Assembly (NCBI RefSeq): GCF_900102375.1
Contig: NZ_FNBO01000001.1
Coordinates: forward strand, 62,001 to 126,000
DNA: 64,000 nucleotides
Direction: 5' to 3'
Origin: Halorubrum xinjiangense
GTDB taxonomy: Archaea > Halobacteriota > Halobacteria > Halobacteriales > Haloferacaceae
The notes under the pieces are model-generated. The model was not told the DNA's origin, ran no database searches, and saw nothing but the letters and a program-made list of their open reading frames with translations. Positions 43,251 to 51,007 of the stretch are shown piece by piece. The stretch's first letter is position 1. Each line of letters begins with the position of its first letter. Position numbers and translations under genes: made by a program.

Positions 43251-43670
43251 ATATCAGTTGGTAGCCGCGGTTGCTGCCGTGGTCGACACCGCCGAAGCCC
43301 CAGCCGCTCGCTTATAAATGTCTGTTCGCAGATCGGCGGTGAACACCGCCAAAGCCCCAGCCGGGAAGCGGGCGCACGCTCGCTGTGCTCCTCGCTCAGT
43401 CGCTCGTTTCACTCGCTCCTTCGCTGCGGTGCTTACTTCGCCTGCGCCCGCTTCCCGGCTGCCCCTTTGAGTCCCGCCCCGCACAGCACAGCACCTCACG
43501 CCTCCCCAGCCTCGTCGGTCGCCCTCCGCTTCGCTCCGGACGACCGACTCCCTCGCGCGGTGCCGCTCACGGCCGCCAAAGCGGCCGTTCGCGGGCACGC
43601 AGGGAGGCGCGACGCGCCTCTTGCAGCCGGCGGCAGAGCCGCCGGCGACGCCACCGCAGTTCGTTTATAA
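43251..43670 (-). repeat. Structured intergenic repeat, copy C (with two extra hairpins)
   Basis: On the minus strand it runs from TTATAAAC (near 43670) toward purE. Two extra hairpins, 43626-43634/43638-43646 and 43605-43610/43614-43619, precede stem 1 (43594-43600 with 43557-43564, inner 43581-43588/43569-43576). Stem 2 pairs 43538-43548 with 43514-43524, including one G-U pair. The invariant linker is 43491-43513 and the second block 43459-43476. Stem 3 is a perfect 16-bp helix, 43444-43459 with 43360-43375. 57-bp units occupy 43308-43364 and 43251-43307; the first ends in TTTATAAG (43311-43318). It starts about 25 nt after the purK stop and ends about 54 bp before purE. Confidence 0.9.
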
Positions 43671-43694
43671 GCAGATGTCGCCGTTGCCCGAAAT

Positions 43695-44876
43695 CTACGC
43701 GTCTTGGAACGTCAGCTCGTCCCGGAGTTCCCGCGCCCGAGAGAGCAGCGCGTCAGGGTCGGTCTCGCCGTCGCCCGGCGAGTCCGCGTCCCGCTCGGTC
43801 ACCGTCAGGTGCCCCATCTTCCGGAGCGGGTACACGTCGGCTTTGCCGTACCAGTGGAGGTCGGCGTCAGGCGCGTCGAGGACCGTCTCGACGTTCCGGA
43901 GCGTCGCCGCCCCTCGCTCGTCCACGTCGCCGAGGAGGTTCGCGGTGACCGCGGGCGCGACGAGGTCGGTCGGGCCGAGCGGCCAGCCGAGGACGGCCCG
44001 GACGTGGTTCTCGAACTGCGACGTGCGCGCGCCCTCGATCGTCCAGTGGCCGGAGTTGTGTGGCCGCGGCGCGATCTCGTTGACCAGCACCTCACCCTCG
44101 CGGGCCTCGAACAGCTCGATCCCGAAGACGCCGCGACCGTCGAGGACATCGAGTACGTCGCGGGCGACCGACTCCGCTTCGGCGACGACCGCGTCGTCGG
44201 CGCGGGCCGGACTGACGCTCTCGCGAAGGATCTCCTCGCGGTGGACCGTCTCCGTGACTGGGTAGGTCCGCGTCTCGCCGTCGGCGCCCTTCAGCCCCAT
44301 CACGGCGATCTCGCGCTCGAAATCGAGGAACTCCTCGGCCATCGCGGCGCCGCCGACCGCGTCGAGCGCGTCCGCGGCCTCATCTGGTGTCTCGACCGGG
44401 ACGTTCCCGCGGCCGTCGTAGCCGCCCTCGCGGGCCTTCAGCATGACGCCGCCGAACTCCTCGACGACGCGTTCGAGCCCCTCCGCGGTCGCGACCGCGA
44501 CGAACTCGGGGACGGGGATCCCGGCGTCAGCGAGCGCCTCCTTTTGAACCAGTTTGTCCTGAATCGTCTCCAGCGTGCCTGGGTCGGGGTGGACCGGCAC
44601 GCCGTGCTCCTCGCTCGCGGCCGCGAGGACGTCCGGGTCCGCAAGCTCGATCTCGAAGGTCAGGGCGTCGACGCGGGCGGCGAGCTCGTCGATCGCGTCC
44701 GCGTCGTCGAAGTCGCCGACGATCTGGTCGCTCGCGACGGGCGCGGCCGGGCAGTCGGGCGTCGGGTCTAACACGACGAGGTCGACGCCGAGCGGCGCGG
44801 CGGCCTCGGCCAGCATTCGGCCCAGCTGTCCGCCGCCGACGACGCCGAGCGTCGGCCCCGGAAGAGTGATCGACAT
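43695..44876 (-). CDS. purK: N5-carboxyaminoimidazole ribonucleotide synthase PurK
   Basis: A 393-residue ATP-grasp enzyme that carboxylates AIR with bicarbonate and ATP to N5-CAIR. The N-terminal GVVGGGQLGRMLAEAA is the dinucleotide-like loop. The ATP-grasp segment MLKAREGGYDGRGN near 150 and the metal-binding VFGIELFEAREGEVLVNEIAPRPHNSGHWT near 260-290 are intact. ATG 44876 is used because TACTTATTC lies about 35 nt upstream as a promoter. It is followed on the same strand by repeat copy C and then purE. Confidence 0.93.
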   Translation of the reverse strand: MSITLPGPTLGVVGGGQLGRMLAEAAAPLGVDLVVLDPTPDCPAAPVASDQIVGDFDDADAIDELAARVDALTFEIELADPDVLAAASEEHGVPVHPDPGTLETIQDKLVQKEALADAGIPVPEFVAVATAEGLERVVEEFGGVMLKAREGGYDGRGNVPVETPDEAADALDAVGGAAMAEEFLDFEREIAVMGLKGADGETRTYPVTETVHREEILRESVSPARADDAVVAEAESVARDVLDVLDGRGVFGIELFEAREGEVLVNEIAPRPHNSGHWTIEGARTSQFENHVRAVLGWPLGPTDLVAPAVTANLLGDVDERGAATLRNVETVLDAPDADLHWYGKADVYPLRKMGHLTVTERDADSPGDGETDPDALLSRARELRDELTFQDA

Positions 44877-44975
44877 GTGCGCGTCGATACCCAACAGAGA
44901 TGAATAAGTATTGCCAAACACGCGACCGAATACGCATGAACACGGATCAATTCGCGGCGAGTCGGCCGGAGAGCG

Positions 44976-45710
44976 TCAGACCGAGACGCGTTCGAGGTCG
45001 CTCTCTAGCTCGTCGACGAACTCGTTGTACGCCGCGACGAACCCGTCGAACCGGTCGGCGTACTCCCGGACGTCGGCCGCGGAGGGCGCGCCGTACTGCG
45101 AGAGGAGGTAGAGCCCGCCCGACCCGCCGATCCGGAGGTACGAGACGGTCCCCTCGTCGTACTTCAGCTCCCAGCGGTCGCCCTCGACGCGCGCGGTGAA
45201 CGTCCCGTAGTCGTCCCCCTCGTAGCGGTGGATCTCTCCGGCGATGACCGCGCAGGTGTCGCGGATCCCGTCGAGGACGCGGTCGCGCTCGGCCACCAGC
45301 CCCTCGGTCGTCGCCGGCTCGGGGAACTCGGCACTCACGCCGTCGAGGACGCCCGACAGCGAGTCGACGTGGTCGTTCCACGCCGCCACGAACGCCGCGT
45401 AGTCATCCAGCGCGGTCGAGAGCGCGGCCGGCTCCGGCGGCTGCTTCGTCGAGATGACGTACGTGTCCGAGCCCGACTTCGGCGAGAACAGCAGGAACTC
45501 CAGCTCGCCCGCCTCGTGTTTCACCGTCCACTCGCCGCCGGGCGTCGACAGCGTCTCGCGGCCGTAGTCGCCGCCCTGGAGCCGCGCGAGCTGGAAGGCG
45601 ATCCGTCCCGCGTGGTCGCGCACGGCGGCCACGATCTCGTCGCGTCGCTCCGCGACGGCCGCGGCGTCGCGCACGTCGAGGTCGATGCCGAGGTCTGCCT
45701 GCGTCGTCAC
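44976..45710 (-). CDS. Protein with two tandem copies of an unknown domain
   Basis: A 244-residue protein starting with GTG. Residues about 23-118 and 140-238 are clearly related: both contain a helix before a DYG turn (GGDYGRETL / GDDYGTFTA), a beta strand with WTVKHEAGEL / WELKYDEGTV, then ...DDYAAFVAAWNDHVDSL / ...DRFDGFVAAYNEFVDEL. This is an internal duplication of a roughly 100-residue alpha/beta unit. The function is unknown. The TATA-like region for purK lies upstream on the other side. It is 78 bp from the tubulin-like gene. Confidence 0.7.
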   Translation of the reverse strand: MTTQADLGIDLDVRDAAAVAERRDEIVAAVRDHAGRIAFQLARLQGGDYGRETLSTPGGEWTVKHEAGELEFLLFSPKSGSDTYVISTKQPPEPAALSTALDDYAAFVAAWNDHVDSLSGVLDGVSAEFPEPATTEGLVAERDRVLDGIRDTCAVIAGEIHRYEGDDYGTFTARVEGDRWELKYDEGTVSYLRIGGSGGLYLLSQYGAPSAADVREYADRFDGFVAAYNEFVDELESDLERVSV

Positions 45711-45788
45711 GGGATCACTGGGCGCGCCACCCGGTTAACCGGTTCGGGTCGGTCGTCGGCGCTCGACCGCCGGCTCGCTGCGACGCAG

Positions 45789-46940
45789 TCACGCGATCGT
45801 CTCCCGGAGCTCGCGGATCCGCTCCGGCTCGTCGATCCCGGAGCGGATCACGACCGCGGAGACGGCGTCGCCGTCGGGGACCGGGGCGTCGCCGCTCAGG
45901 ATGGCGTCCGAGCCGGTCTCCTCGGCGAGCCAGCGCCGCCCGTCGGCGATCGCCTCCCGGTTGAGCCACGCCGGCGGGCCGCCGACCACGAGCAGGGTCC
46001 GGTCGGCGCGCCCCTCGGGGACCTCGACCGTGTTCTTCCCGCGGGCCGCCTTCCGAATGACCGTCTCGATGGCGGATACCGCGGCGCTCGTGTCGACCTC
46101 GGCCGGCTCGGAGGAGCCGAACAGCCCGAGCCCGAACCGCGAGCCAGAGTCGGGGGGCTCCACCGCCTGCGTCGCGTGGCCGATCGCCGCGATCTCGCCG
46201 TCGCTCCCGACCGCGCGGGCGACGTCGCTCGCGTCGAGCACCTGCTGGGGCGTCGCCGTGCCCTCGGGCGTCTCGCCGGCGCCGAACAGCGCCGCGACCC
46301 GCTCGACGACGACCTCGTTGAGCCGGTCGCGGGCCCCGCCGAGCGTCTCGCTCGGGCGGAGCCACGCCGCGTTGTCGAAGGGGAAGACGGCCGCGCACTC
46401 GTCCGAGAGCGCGTCGAGGGTCCGCGCGGCGTTCCGCTCGGCCAGCGGGCGGTGGGGGGTCGGCGGCGCCGACTCGCCGTCCGGAACCCCGCTCGTCGGC
46501 CCGTCGTCGTCCGGTTCGTCCGTTTCGCTCGGGACCGGAAGGATCCCGAACGCGTAGACGGGGGCGTCGTAGAGCCGCGAGAGCTCCGCGGCGAGCGCGG
46601 GGGCCGCGCCCGCGCCGGCCGCGCCGCCGAGGCCGACGACGATCAGGAACGCCTCCGCGAGGGACGGCTGCTGGTCGTCCATCGTCCGATCGAGTTCGCT
46701 CGCGTGGGCGTCCCCGAGGCGGCGCCCGGCGTGGAGGTCGCCCTCGAGCCCGTCCCCGCCCGCGGCGTCGCCGAACCGGTACCGGCGCTCCTCGCCGAGC
46801 GCGTCCAACGCCTCAAGGGCGTCCATGTCCGTGTCGAATGCGTGTACGCCCGCGAGGAAGGGTTCGGCGTCGTGGCCGGCCGCGAGGCGGTCGACGATCC
46901 GCCCCCCGGCTCCGCCGAGGCCGATGACGTGTAGTCGCAT
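45789..46940 (-). CDS. Divergent tubulin/FtsZ-superfamily protein
   Basis: A 383-residue protein. The N-terminus MRLHVIGLGGAGGRIVDRL and the following HAFDTDMDALEAL match the first GTP-binding loop and T2/T3 region of FtsZ/CetZ. The signature loop reads VGLGGAAGAGAAPALA (about 99-114), where FtsZ has GGGTGTG followed by A-P, so the threonine is replaced by alanine. The C-terminal domain is divergent and the C-terminus lacks the usual FtsZ tail. It is probably one of the noncanonical haloarchaeal tubulin-like proteins, whose role is unknown. GTP hydrolysis may be reduced. Confidence 0.75.
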   Translation of the reverse strand: MRLHVIGLGGAGGRIVDRLAAGHDAEPFLAGVHAFDTDMDALEALDALGEERRYRFGDAAGGDGLEGDLHAGRRLGDAHASELDRTMDDQQPSLAEAFLIVVGLGGAAGAGAAPALAAELSRLYDAPVYAFGILPVPSETDEPDDDGPTSGVPDGESAPPTPHRPLAERNAARTLDALSDECAAVFPFDNAAWLRPSETLGGARDRLNEVVVERVAALFGAGETPEGTATPQQVLDASDVARAVGSDGEIAAIGHATQAVEPPDSGSRFGLGLFGSSEPAEVDTSAAVSAIETVIRKAARGKNTVEVPEGRADRTLLVVGGPPAWLNREAIADGRRWLAEETGSDAILSGDAPVPDGDAVSAVVIRSGIDEPERIRELRETIA

Positions 46941-47039
46941 ACGTGGGCCGGTCGTCGAGCGGGGATATATGACTTCGGCTCGCCGCGAACGAGGGGCCGG
47001 GCGGCGGCGTCGGAGCCGGCGGCGGCGGCGGACGCCGAC

Positions 47040-48143
47040 TCAGAACTCGTCGATCCGGCGCTGCGCCTCGGGGACCTGTGGACCCGGGTCCGGCTCCGCG
47101 CCGAGCAGGCGCAACAGCGCGGTGTCCGCGAACGTCAGCGCCAACACGAGGATGATCGGCGCGAGGAACAGCCCGTGGAATCCGAACACGACCGGGCCGA
47201 AGATGTACGCGAGCATGAGCAGGCCGACGTGCGTCGTCTCGCCGCTGAAGTACGGCCGGAGGACGATGTCGGGGATGGTGTCGACGACCACGGCCGCGAC
47301 CGCGAGGAACCCGGCGACGTAAGCGAGCAGCGAGAGCTCGCCGTCGATCGCGATCGGGATCGACATCGCCGCCGCGATCGGGATGTAGACGATCTTCATC
47401 CCGATCACAGGGATCAGGCTGGCGACGCCGGTCAGCGCGCCCGCGAGCGTCGGGTAGGGTATCTCGACCGCGGCGGGGGCGACCGCGTTGTACCCGAGGT
47501 AGGTGACGACCGCGATGACCGAGATGGCGATGACGTTGAGGAGGTTCCCGTACAGCACCGCCTCCAGCTCGTCGTCGGCGGTCTCGAGGTACTCGCGGAC
47601 GAGCGCGTCGTCGTCGAATCGCAGGAGCCACTCGTGGAACCGAGAGCCGTCGATGAGGAGGTAGTAGGTGACGACGATGGTGATGAGGAGGTTCAACGCG
47701 AGCCCCGAGAGGGTGCTGGCGAGGAGCGACGCCTGGTCGGAGACGAGCTCGATGAGCGGGTCGAACTGCCCCGAGCGGTACGCCGCGAGCAGCTCGTCCA
47801 TCGTCGGGTTCGACAGCTCCGCGAGGTCGCCGACCACCGAGTTCTCCGCGCCGATGGTGTCGGCCACCGGGTACGTCTCGATGAACCGCCGCGCCTCCAG
47901 AACGAGCAGGACCAGCGTGTAGCTCACCAGCCCGATGAGCGGGACGCCGATGACGGACAGCGACACCACCGCGCGCACCCGGGCGGGCAGTCGGAAGCGT
48001 TCGAGCCGGTGGTAGAACCGCCGTGTCGAGTAGTAGAGGAAGACGGCGACCGTGAGCGGGGCGACGAACCGATAGGCCACGTAGCCGGCGACGATCGCGA
48101 CCGCGAGGCCGAAGAGGGCGACGACGAACCGCTTTTCGTCCAT
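47040..48143 (-). CDS. AI-2E family (PerM-like) membrane protein
   Basis: A 367-residue integral membrane protein with seven or eight helices: a pair at the N-terminus (about 6-24 and 28-46), one near 66-90, a long soluble loop (95-150), then helices in the C-terminal half (GNLLNVIAISVIAVVTYLGYN, GALTGVASLIPVIGMKIVYIP, VFGFHGLFLAPIILVLAL). This is the PerM/YdiK-type AI-2E exporter family, whose substrates in archaea are unknown. ATG 48143 follows an ATG eleven codons upstream that lies in an unlikely basic extension. Confidence 0.82.
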   Translation of the reverse strand: MDEKRFVVALFGLAVAIVAGYVAYRFVAPLTVAVFLYYSTRRFYHRLERFRLPARVRAVVSLSVIGVPLIGLVSYTLVLLVLEARRFIETYPVADTIGAENSVVGDLAELSNPTMDELLAAYRSGQFDPLIELVSDQASLLASTLSGLALNLLITIVVTYYLLIDGSRFHEWLLRFDDDALVREYLETADDELEAVLYGNLLNVIAISVIAVVTYLGYNAVAPAAVEIPYPTLAGALTGVASLIPVIGMKIVYIPIAAAMSIPIAIDGELSLLAYVAGFLAVAAVVVDTIPDIVLRPYFSGETTHVGLLMLAYIFGPVVFGFHGLFLAPIILVLALTFADTALLRLLGAEPDPGPQVPEAQRRIDEF

Positions 48144-48263
48144 GGGCCACGGTCGCCAGCGCCGGACATAAACCATGGTGGTCGTTGCGGGGGTCCCGCG
48201 GCCGCGACGGACCTCGTAATCGCGGTCGCGCGGATCCCAAAGCCCCTAACTGCGGGGGGTGAA

Positions 48264-48268
48264 GGAGG
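48264..48268 (+). promoter_or_regulatory. Shine-Dalgarno site for the NYN-domain gene
   Basis: GGAGG lies four nucleotides before the ATG at 48273 and fixes that start within a long frame that is also open upstream. Confidence 0.55.
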
Positions 48269-48272
48269 ACGC

Positions 48273-48770
48273 ATGAGCGAGATTCACCCGGACCAGCGCG
48301 TCGCCGTGCTGGCGGACTCACAAAACCTCTATCACTCGGCACAGAGCCTCTACTCCCGGAACATCGACTACTCCGGCCTGCTCGACGAGGCCGTCGCGGA
48401 CCGGTCGCTGGTGCGCGCTATCGCGTACGTGATCCGCGCCGACTCGCCGGAAGAGGAGAGCTTCTTCGAGGCGCTCCGCGACATCGGCTTCGAGACGAAG
48501 ATCAAGGAGATCAAGACGTTCGCCGACGGGTCGAAGAAGGCCGACTGGGACCTCGGGATGAGCCTCGACGCCGTCTCCTTAGCGAGCCACGTCGACACCG
48601 TGATCCTCTGCACCGGCGACGGCGACTTCGCCCGGCTCTGCTCGCACCTCCGCCACGAGGGCGTCCGCGTGGAGGCGATGGGGTTCGGCAACTCCGCCGC
48701 CGACGAGCTGATCGAGGCCGCCGACGACTTCGTCGACCTCGCCGAGGAGGAAGACACCTTCCTGCTGTAG
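48273..48770 (+). CDS. NYN-domain protein (LabA/DUF88-like nuclease fold)
   Basis: A 165-residue protein. Aspartates expected to bind metal are present in AVLADSQNLYHSAQ near 13, KKADWDLGMSLDA near 90 and CTGDGDFARL near 112, which is the full NYN nuclease pattern. Proteins of this group are PIN-related and often act in RNA metabolism. The start is the ATG preceded by GGAGG. It is divergent from the AI-2E gene and convergent with dapE. Substrate unknown. Confidence 0.85.
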   Translation: MSEIHPDQRVAVLADSQNLYHSAQSLYSRNIDYSGLLDEAVADRSLVRAIAYVIRADSPEEESFFEALRDIGFETKIKEIKTFADGSKKADWDLGMSLDAVSLASHVDTVILCTGDGDFARLCSHLRHEGVRVEAMGFGNSAADELIEAADDFVDLAEEEDTFLL

Positions 48771-48812
48771 TTGGTCGCGAATCGCGGCTTTTGGACGGCG
48801 GCCGTCCGTCGG

Positions 48813-50060
48813 TTATCCGAGCAGCGCCGCAACCGCGTCTTCGACCGCCGCCGCCGCGGCCTCGACCTCCCGCACCCGGACGTACTCCCGCTCGGCGTGC
48901 GCAACCGCGCCCGCGTCGTCCGCGAGATCGCCCGGCCCGAACACGACCGTCGGCGCCGGTGCGAAGTAGGAGGCCTCCGTCGCGGCGCCGAAGGGGCGCA
49001 CGTCGCCGCCGCGTTCGCTCGGAAGACCGACCGCGTCGACCGCCTCGCGCGCCGCCCCCGAAACGGTTCGGACGAGCTCGTGGTCCGGGTCCGTCGCGAA
49101 CGCCTCGAGGAACGGCGACTCGCGGTCCGTTAGCGAGACCGCGGCGTCGACGCCGGTGTGGTCGCCGCCGTCGCCCGTGCCGCCGGGGAGTGACTCCCGC
49201 ACCGCGCCCGCGAGCGACGACCGGAACTCCTCGGCGGTCTCCGGGGGGACGCTCCGCCGGTCGACGGTGATCGCGCAGTCCGCCGGCACCTGGTTCGTCG
49301 CCGCGCCGCCCTCGATGACCGTGGGGGTGAGCTTCGGCGGGCCGAGCTGGGGATGCGCGTCGGCCCCGTCGTCGAACGTCCGGATCGCGGCGAGCGCGTC
49401 TTCTGCGGCCGCGACCGCGTTCGCGCCCGCGAACTCCGCGGCGTGGGCCGCCGTGCCCGACAGCTCCACGGTCCCCTGGAATCGCCCCTTCGCTGCGGTA
49501 CACGCGTCGAGGCCGGTCGGTTCCCCGACCAGGTACAGGTCGCCGTCGAGCCGGTCGTCGGTCCCCGGGAGCCGCCCCGTCAGCGCCGCCGCCCCGAGCG
49601 ACAGCGCCTCCTCGTCGGGGGTGAGCGCGAGCGTGATCCGCCCGCGGTCGGGGTCGGCGGCGAGGAATCCCGAGAGCAGCGCCGCGAGCGGCCCCTTCGC
49701 GTCGCAGGCGCCGCGCCCGCGGATCACCTCCTCGCCGGCCGCCGCGTCTGGCTCGGAACCGCCCCGCTCGTCCTCTCGCGCCGCGCCGCGCTCGAACGGG
49801 ACGTGCGGCGTCACCGTGTCGAGGTGGGTGTTCAACACGAGGTGCGGGCCGGCCTCGGGCGCCGGCGAGCGCTTCTCCGCGAGGACGCAGCCGTCCGCGA
49901 CGACCGCGGGGTCGGCGCCCCGGTCGTCCAGCAGGTCGACGACGAACTCGCGCATCTGGGCGACCGACTCGTGGGAGGGAATCCGGACCGCGTCTTCGAG
50001 GAAGGAGACCGGGTCGAATCCGGATCCGGCGTCCGCGTCGGCGTCGCCCCCGTCGCTCAT
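48813..50060 (-). CDS. dapE: Succinyl-diaminopimelate desuccinylase-like M20 peptidase
   Basis: A 415-residue metallopeptidase of family M20. Metal ligands occur in LVLNTHLDTVTPH near 70, GACDAKGPLAALL near 103 and the catalytic glutamates TPDEEALSLGA near 135. M20 enzymes also include ArgE and LysK, so the activity is inferred from its position as the last gene of the dap operon. It would remove succinate from N-succinyl-LL-diaminopimelate. It overlaps dapF by an ATGA junction. The insert with DERGGSEPDAAAGEE is acidic. Confidence 0.85.
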   Translation of the reverse strand: MSDGGDADADAGSGFDPVSFLEDAVRIPSHESVAQMREFVVDLLDDRGADPAVVADGCVLAEKRSPAPEAGPHLVLNTHLDTVTPHVPFERGAAREDERGGSEPDAAAGEEVIRGRGACDAKGPLAALLSGFLAADPDRGRITLALTPDEEALSLGAAALTGRLPGTDDRLDGDLYLVGEPTGLDACTAAKGRFQGTVELSGTAAHAAEFAGANAVAAAEDALAAIRTFDDGADAHPQLGPPKLTPTVIEGGAATNQVPADCAITVDRRSVPPETAEEFRSSLAGAVRESLPGGTGDGGDHTGVDAAVSLTDRESPFLEAFATDPDHELVRTVSGAAREAVDAVGLPSERGGDVRPFGAATEASYFAPAPTVVFGPGDLADDAGAVAHAEREYVRVREVEAAAAAVEDAVAALLG

Positions 50061-51007
50061 CGCGGGTCGGCGGGGAGCGTCCCCGAGAACTCGTGGGCAA
50101 CAGGGCCGGTGAGCGTGGCGTGGCCCGCGTCGGGGACCGTTATCTCCAGTTCGCCGCCCGGCGGGCGGCTCACCGCGGACTCGCCGTCGATCAGCCCGAG
50201 CCGGCGAGCGGCCGCGACGACCGCGACCGCGCCGGTGCCGCAGGAGCGCGTCTCGCCCTCGACGCCGCGCTCGAAGGTGCGCTGGTCGATGACCGCCGGT
50301 CCCTCACCGCTCCCGTCGTCGACGACCGCCGCGAGGTTCACGTTCGCGCCCTCGGGGAAGACGTCGGCGTGGCGGACCGGTGTCGCGACCGCGTCGAGGT
50401 CGACCGCGTCGATCCCCTCGGGGTCGTCGCGGCCGCCCTCGACGAACGCGACCGCGTGCGGGACGCCGGTGTTAACGGCGGTGACGGTCAGTCCCTCGAC
50501 CGGTTCGTCGACCAGCGGGTCGTCCCCGAGCGCGCCGTCGCGGGCGACCGGAACGCGACGGGGGTCGAACGTCGGCTCCCCCATCTCGATGGTGGCCGCG
50601 GTCGCGTCCGCGGTCACGGTGGCGCGGCGGGTGCCGGCCTGCGTGTCGATCATGAACTCGCGGTCCCCGGTTCGATCGTGGGCCCAGCGCGCGACGACCC
50701 GAGCGCCGTTGCCGCACATCGTCGCCGTCGAGCCGTCCGGCTGGACCAGCGTCATCACGACGCGGGTCGGGTCGAACCGCTCCTCGACGCTGACGAAGAG
50801 GACGCCGTCGGCGCCGCGCCGGTCCGCGGGCGCGTCGCGCTCGGCGGCGTCGGACCCGAAGTCGCGGCCGGCGACGCCCGTCTCGCGGTCGCAGTGGGCC
50901 CGCGCGAACGCCGCGCGGTCGCCGACGTTCTCGGCGGCCGCGTCGACGACGAGAAAGTCGTTGCCCGTCCCGTGGTACTTCTCTACCGGGACGGCGTGAG
51001 TGCTCAT
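50057..51007 (-). CDS. dapF: Diaminopimelate epimerase
   Basis: A 316-residue enzyme converting LL- to meso-diaminopimelate. Two catalytic cysteines are in MCGNGARVVARWA near 99 and SCGTGAVAVVAAAR near 270. The N-terminal HGTGNDFLVVDA is the substrate-binding motif. It overlaps lysA upstream by four nucleotides. It has two acidic loop insertions compared with bacterial enzymes. Confidence 0.94.
   Translation of the reverse strand: MSTHAVPVEKYHGTGNDFLVVDAAAENVGDRAAFARAHCDRETGVAGRDFGSDAAERDAPADRRGADGVLFVSVEERFDPTRVVMTLVQPDGSTATMCGNGARVVARWAHDRTGDREFMIDTQAGTRRATVTADATAATIEMGEPTFDPRRVPVARDGALGDDPLVDEPVEGLTVTAVNTGVPHAVAFVEGGRDDPEGIDAVDLDAVATPVRHADVFPEGANVNLAAVVDDGSGEGPAVIDQRTFERGVEGETRSCGTGAVAVVAAARRLGLIDGESAVSRPPGGELEITVPDAGHATLTGPVAHEFSGTLPADPR

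Noticed and set aside
43236-43670. Frames of 100-190 codons crossing repeat copy C
   Set aside because: They arise from GC-rich stem-loops and are not shared in the same frame by copies A, B and D, so they are not conserved coding sequence.
47175-48272. Long upstream extension of the NYN-domain frame
   Set aside because: It is antisense to the AI-2E gene, is arginine- and aspartate-rich, and a GGAGG site marks the ATG at 48273.
48511-50100. Long minus-strand frame over dapE and the NYN gene
   Set aside because: It is an arginine-rich shadow of dapE in another frame, a common artefact in high-GC haloarchaeal DNA.
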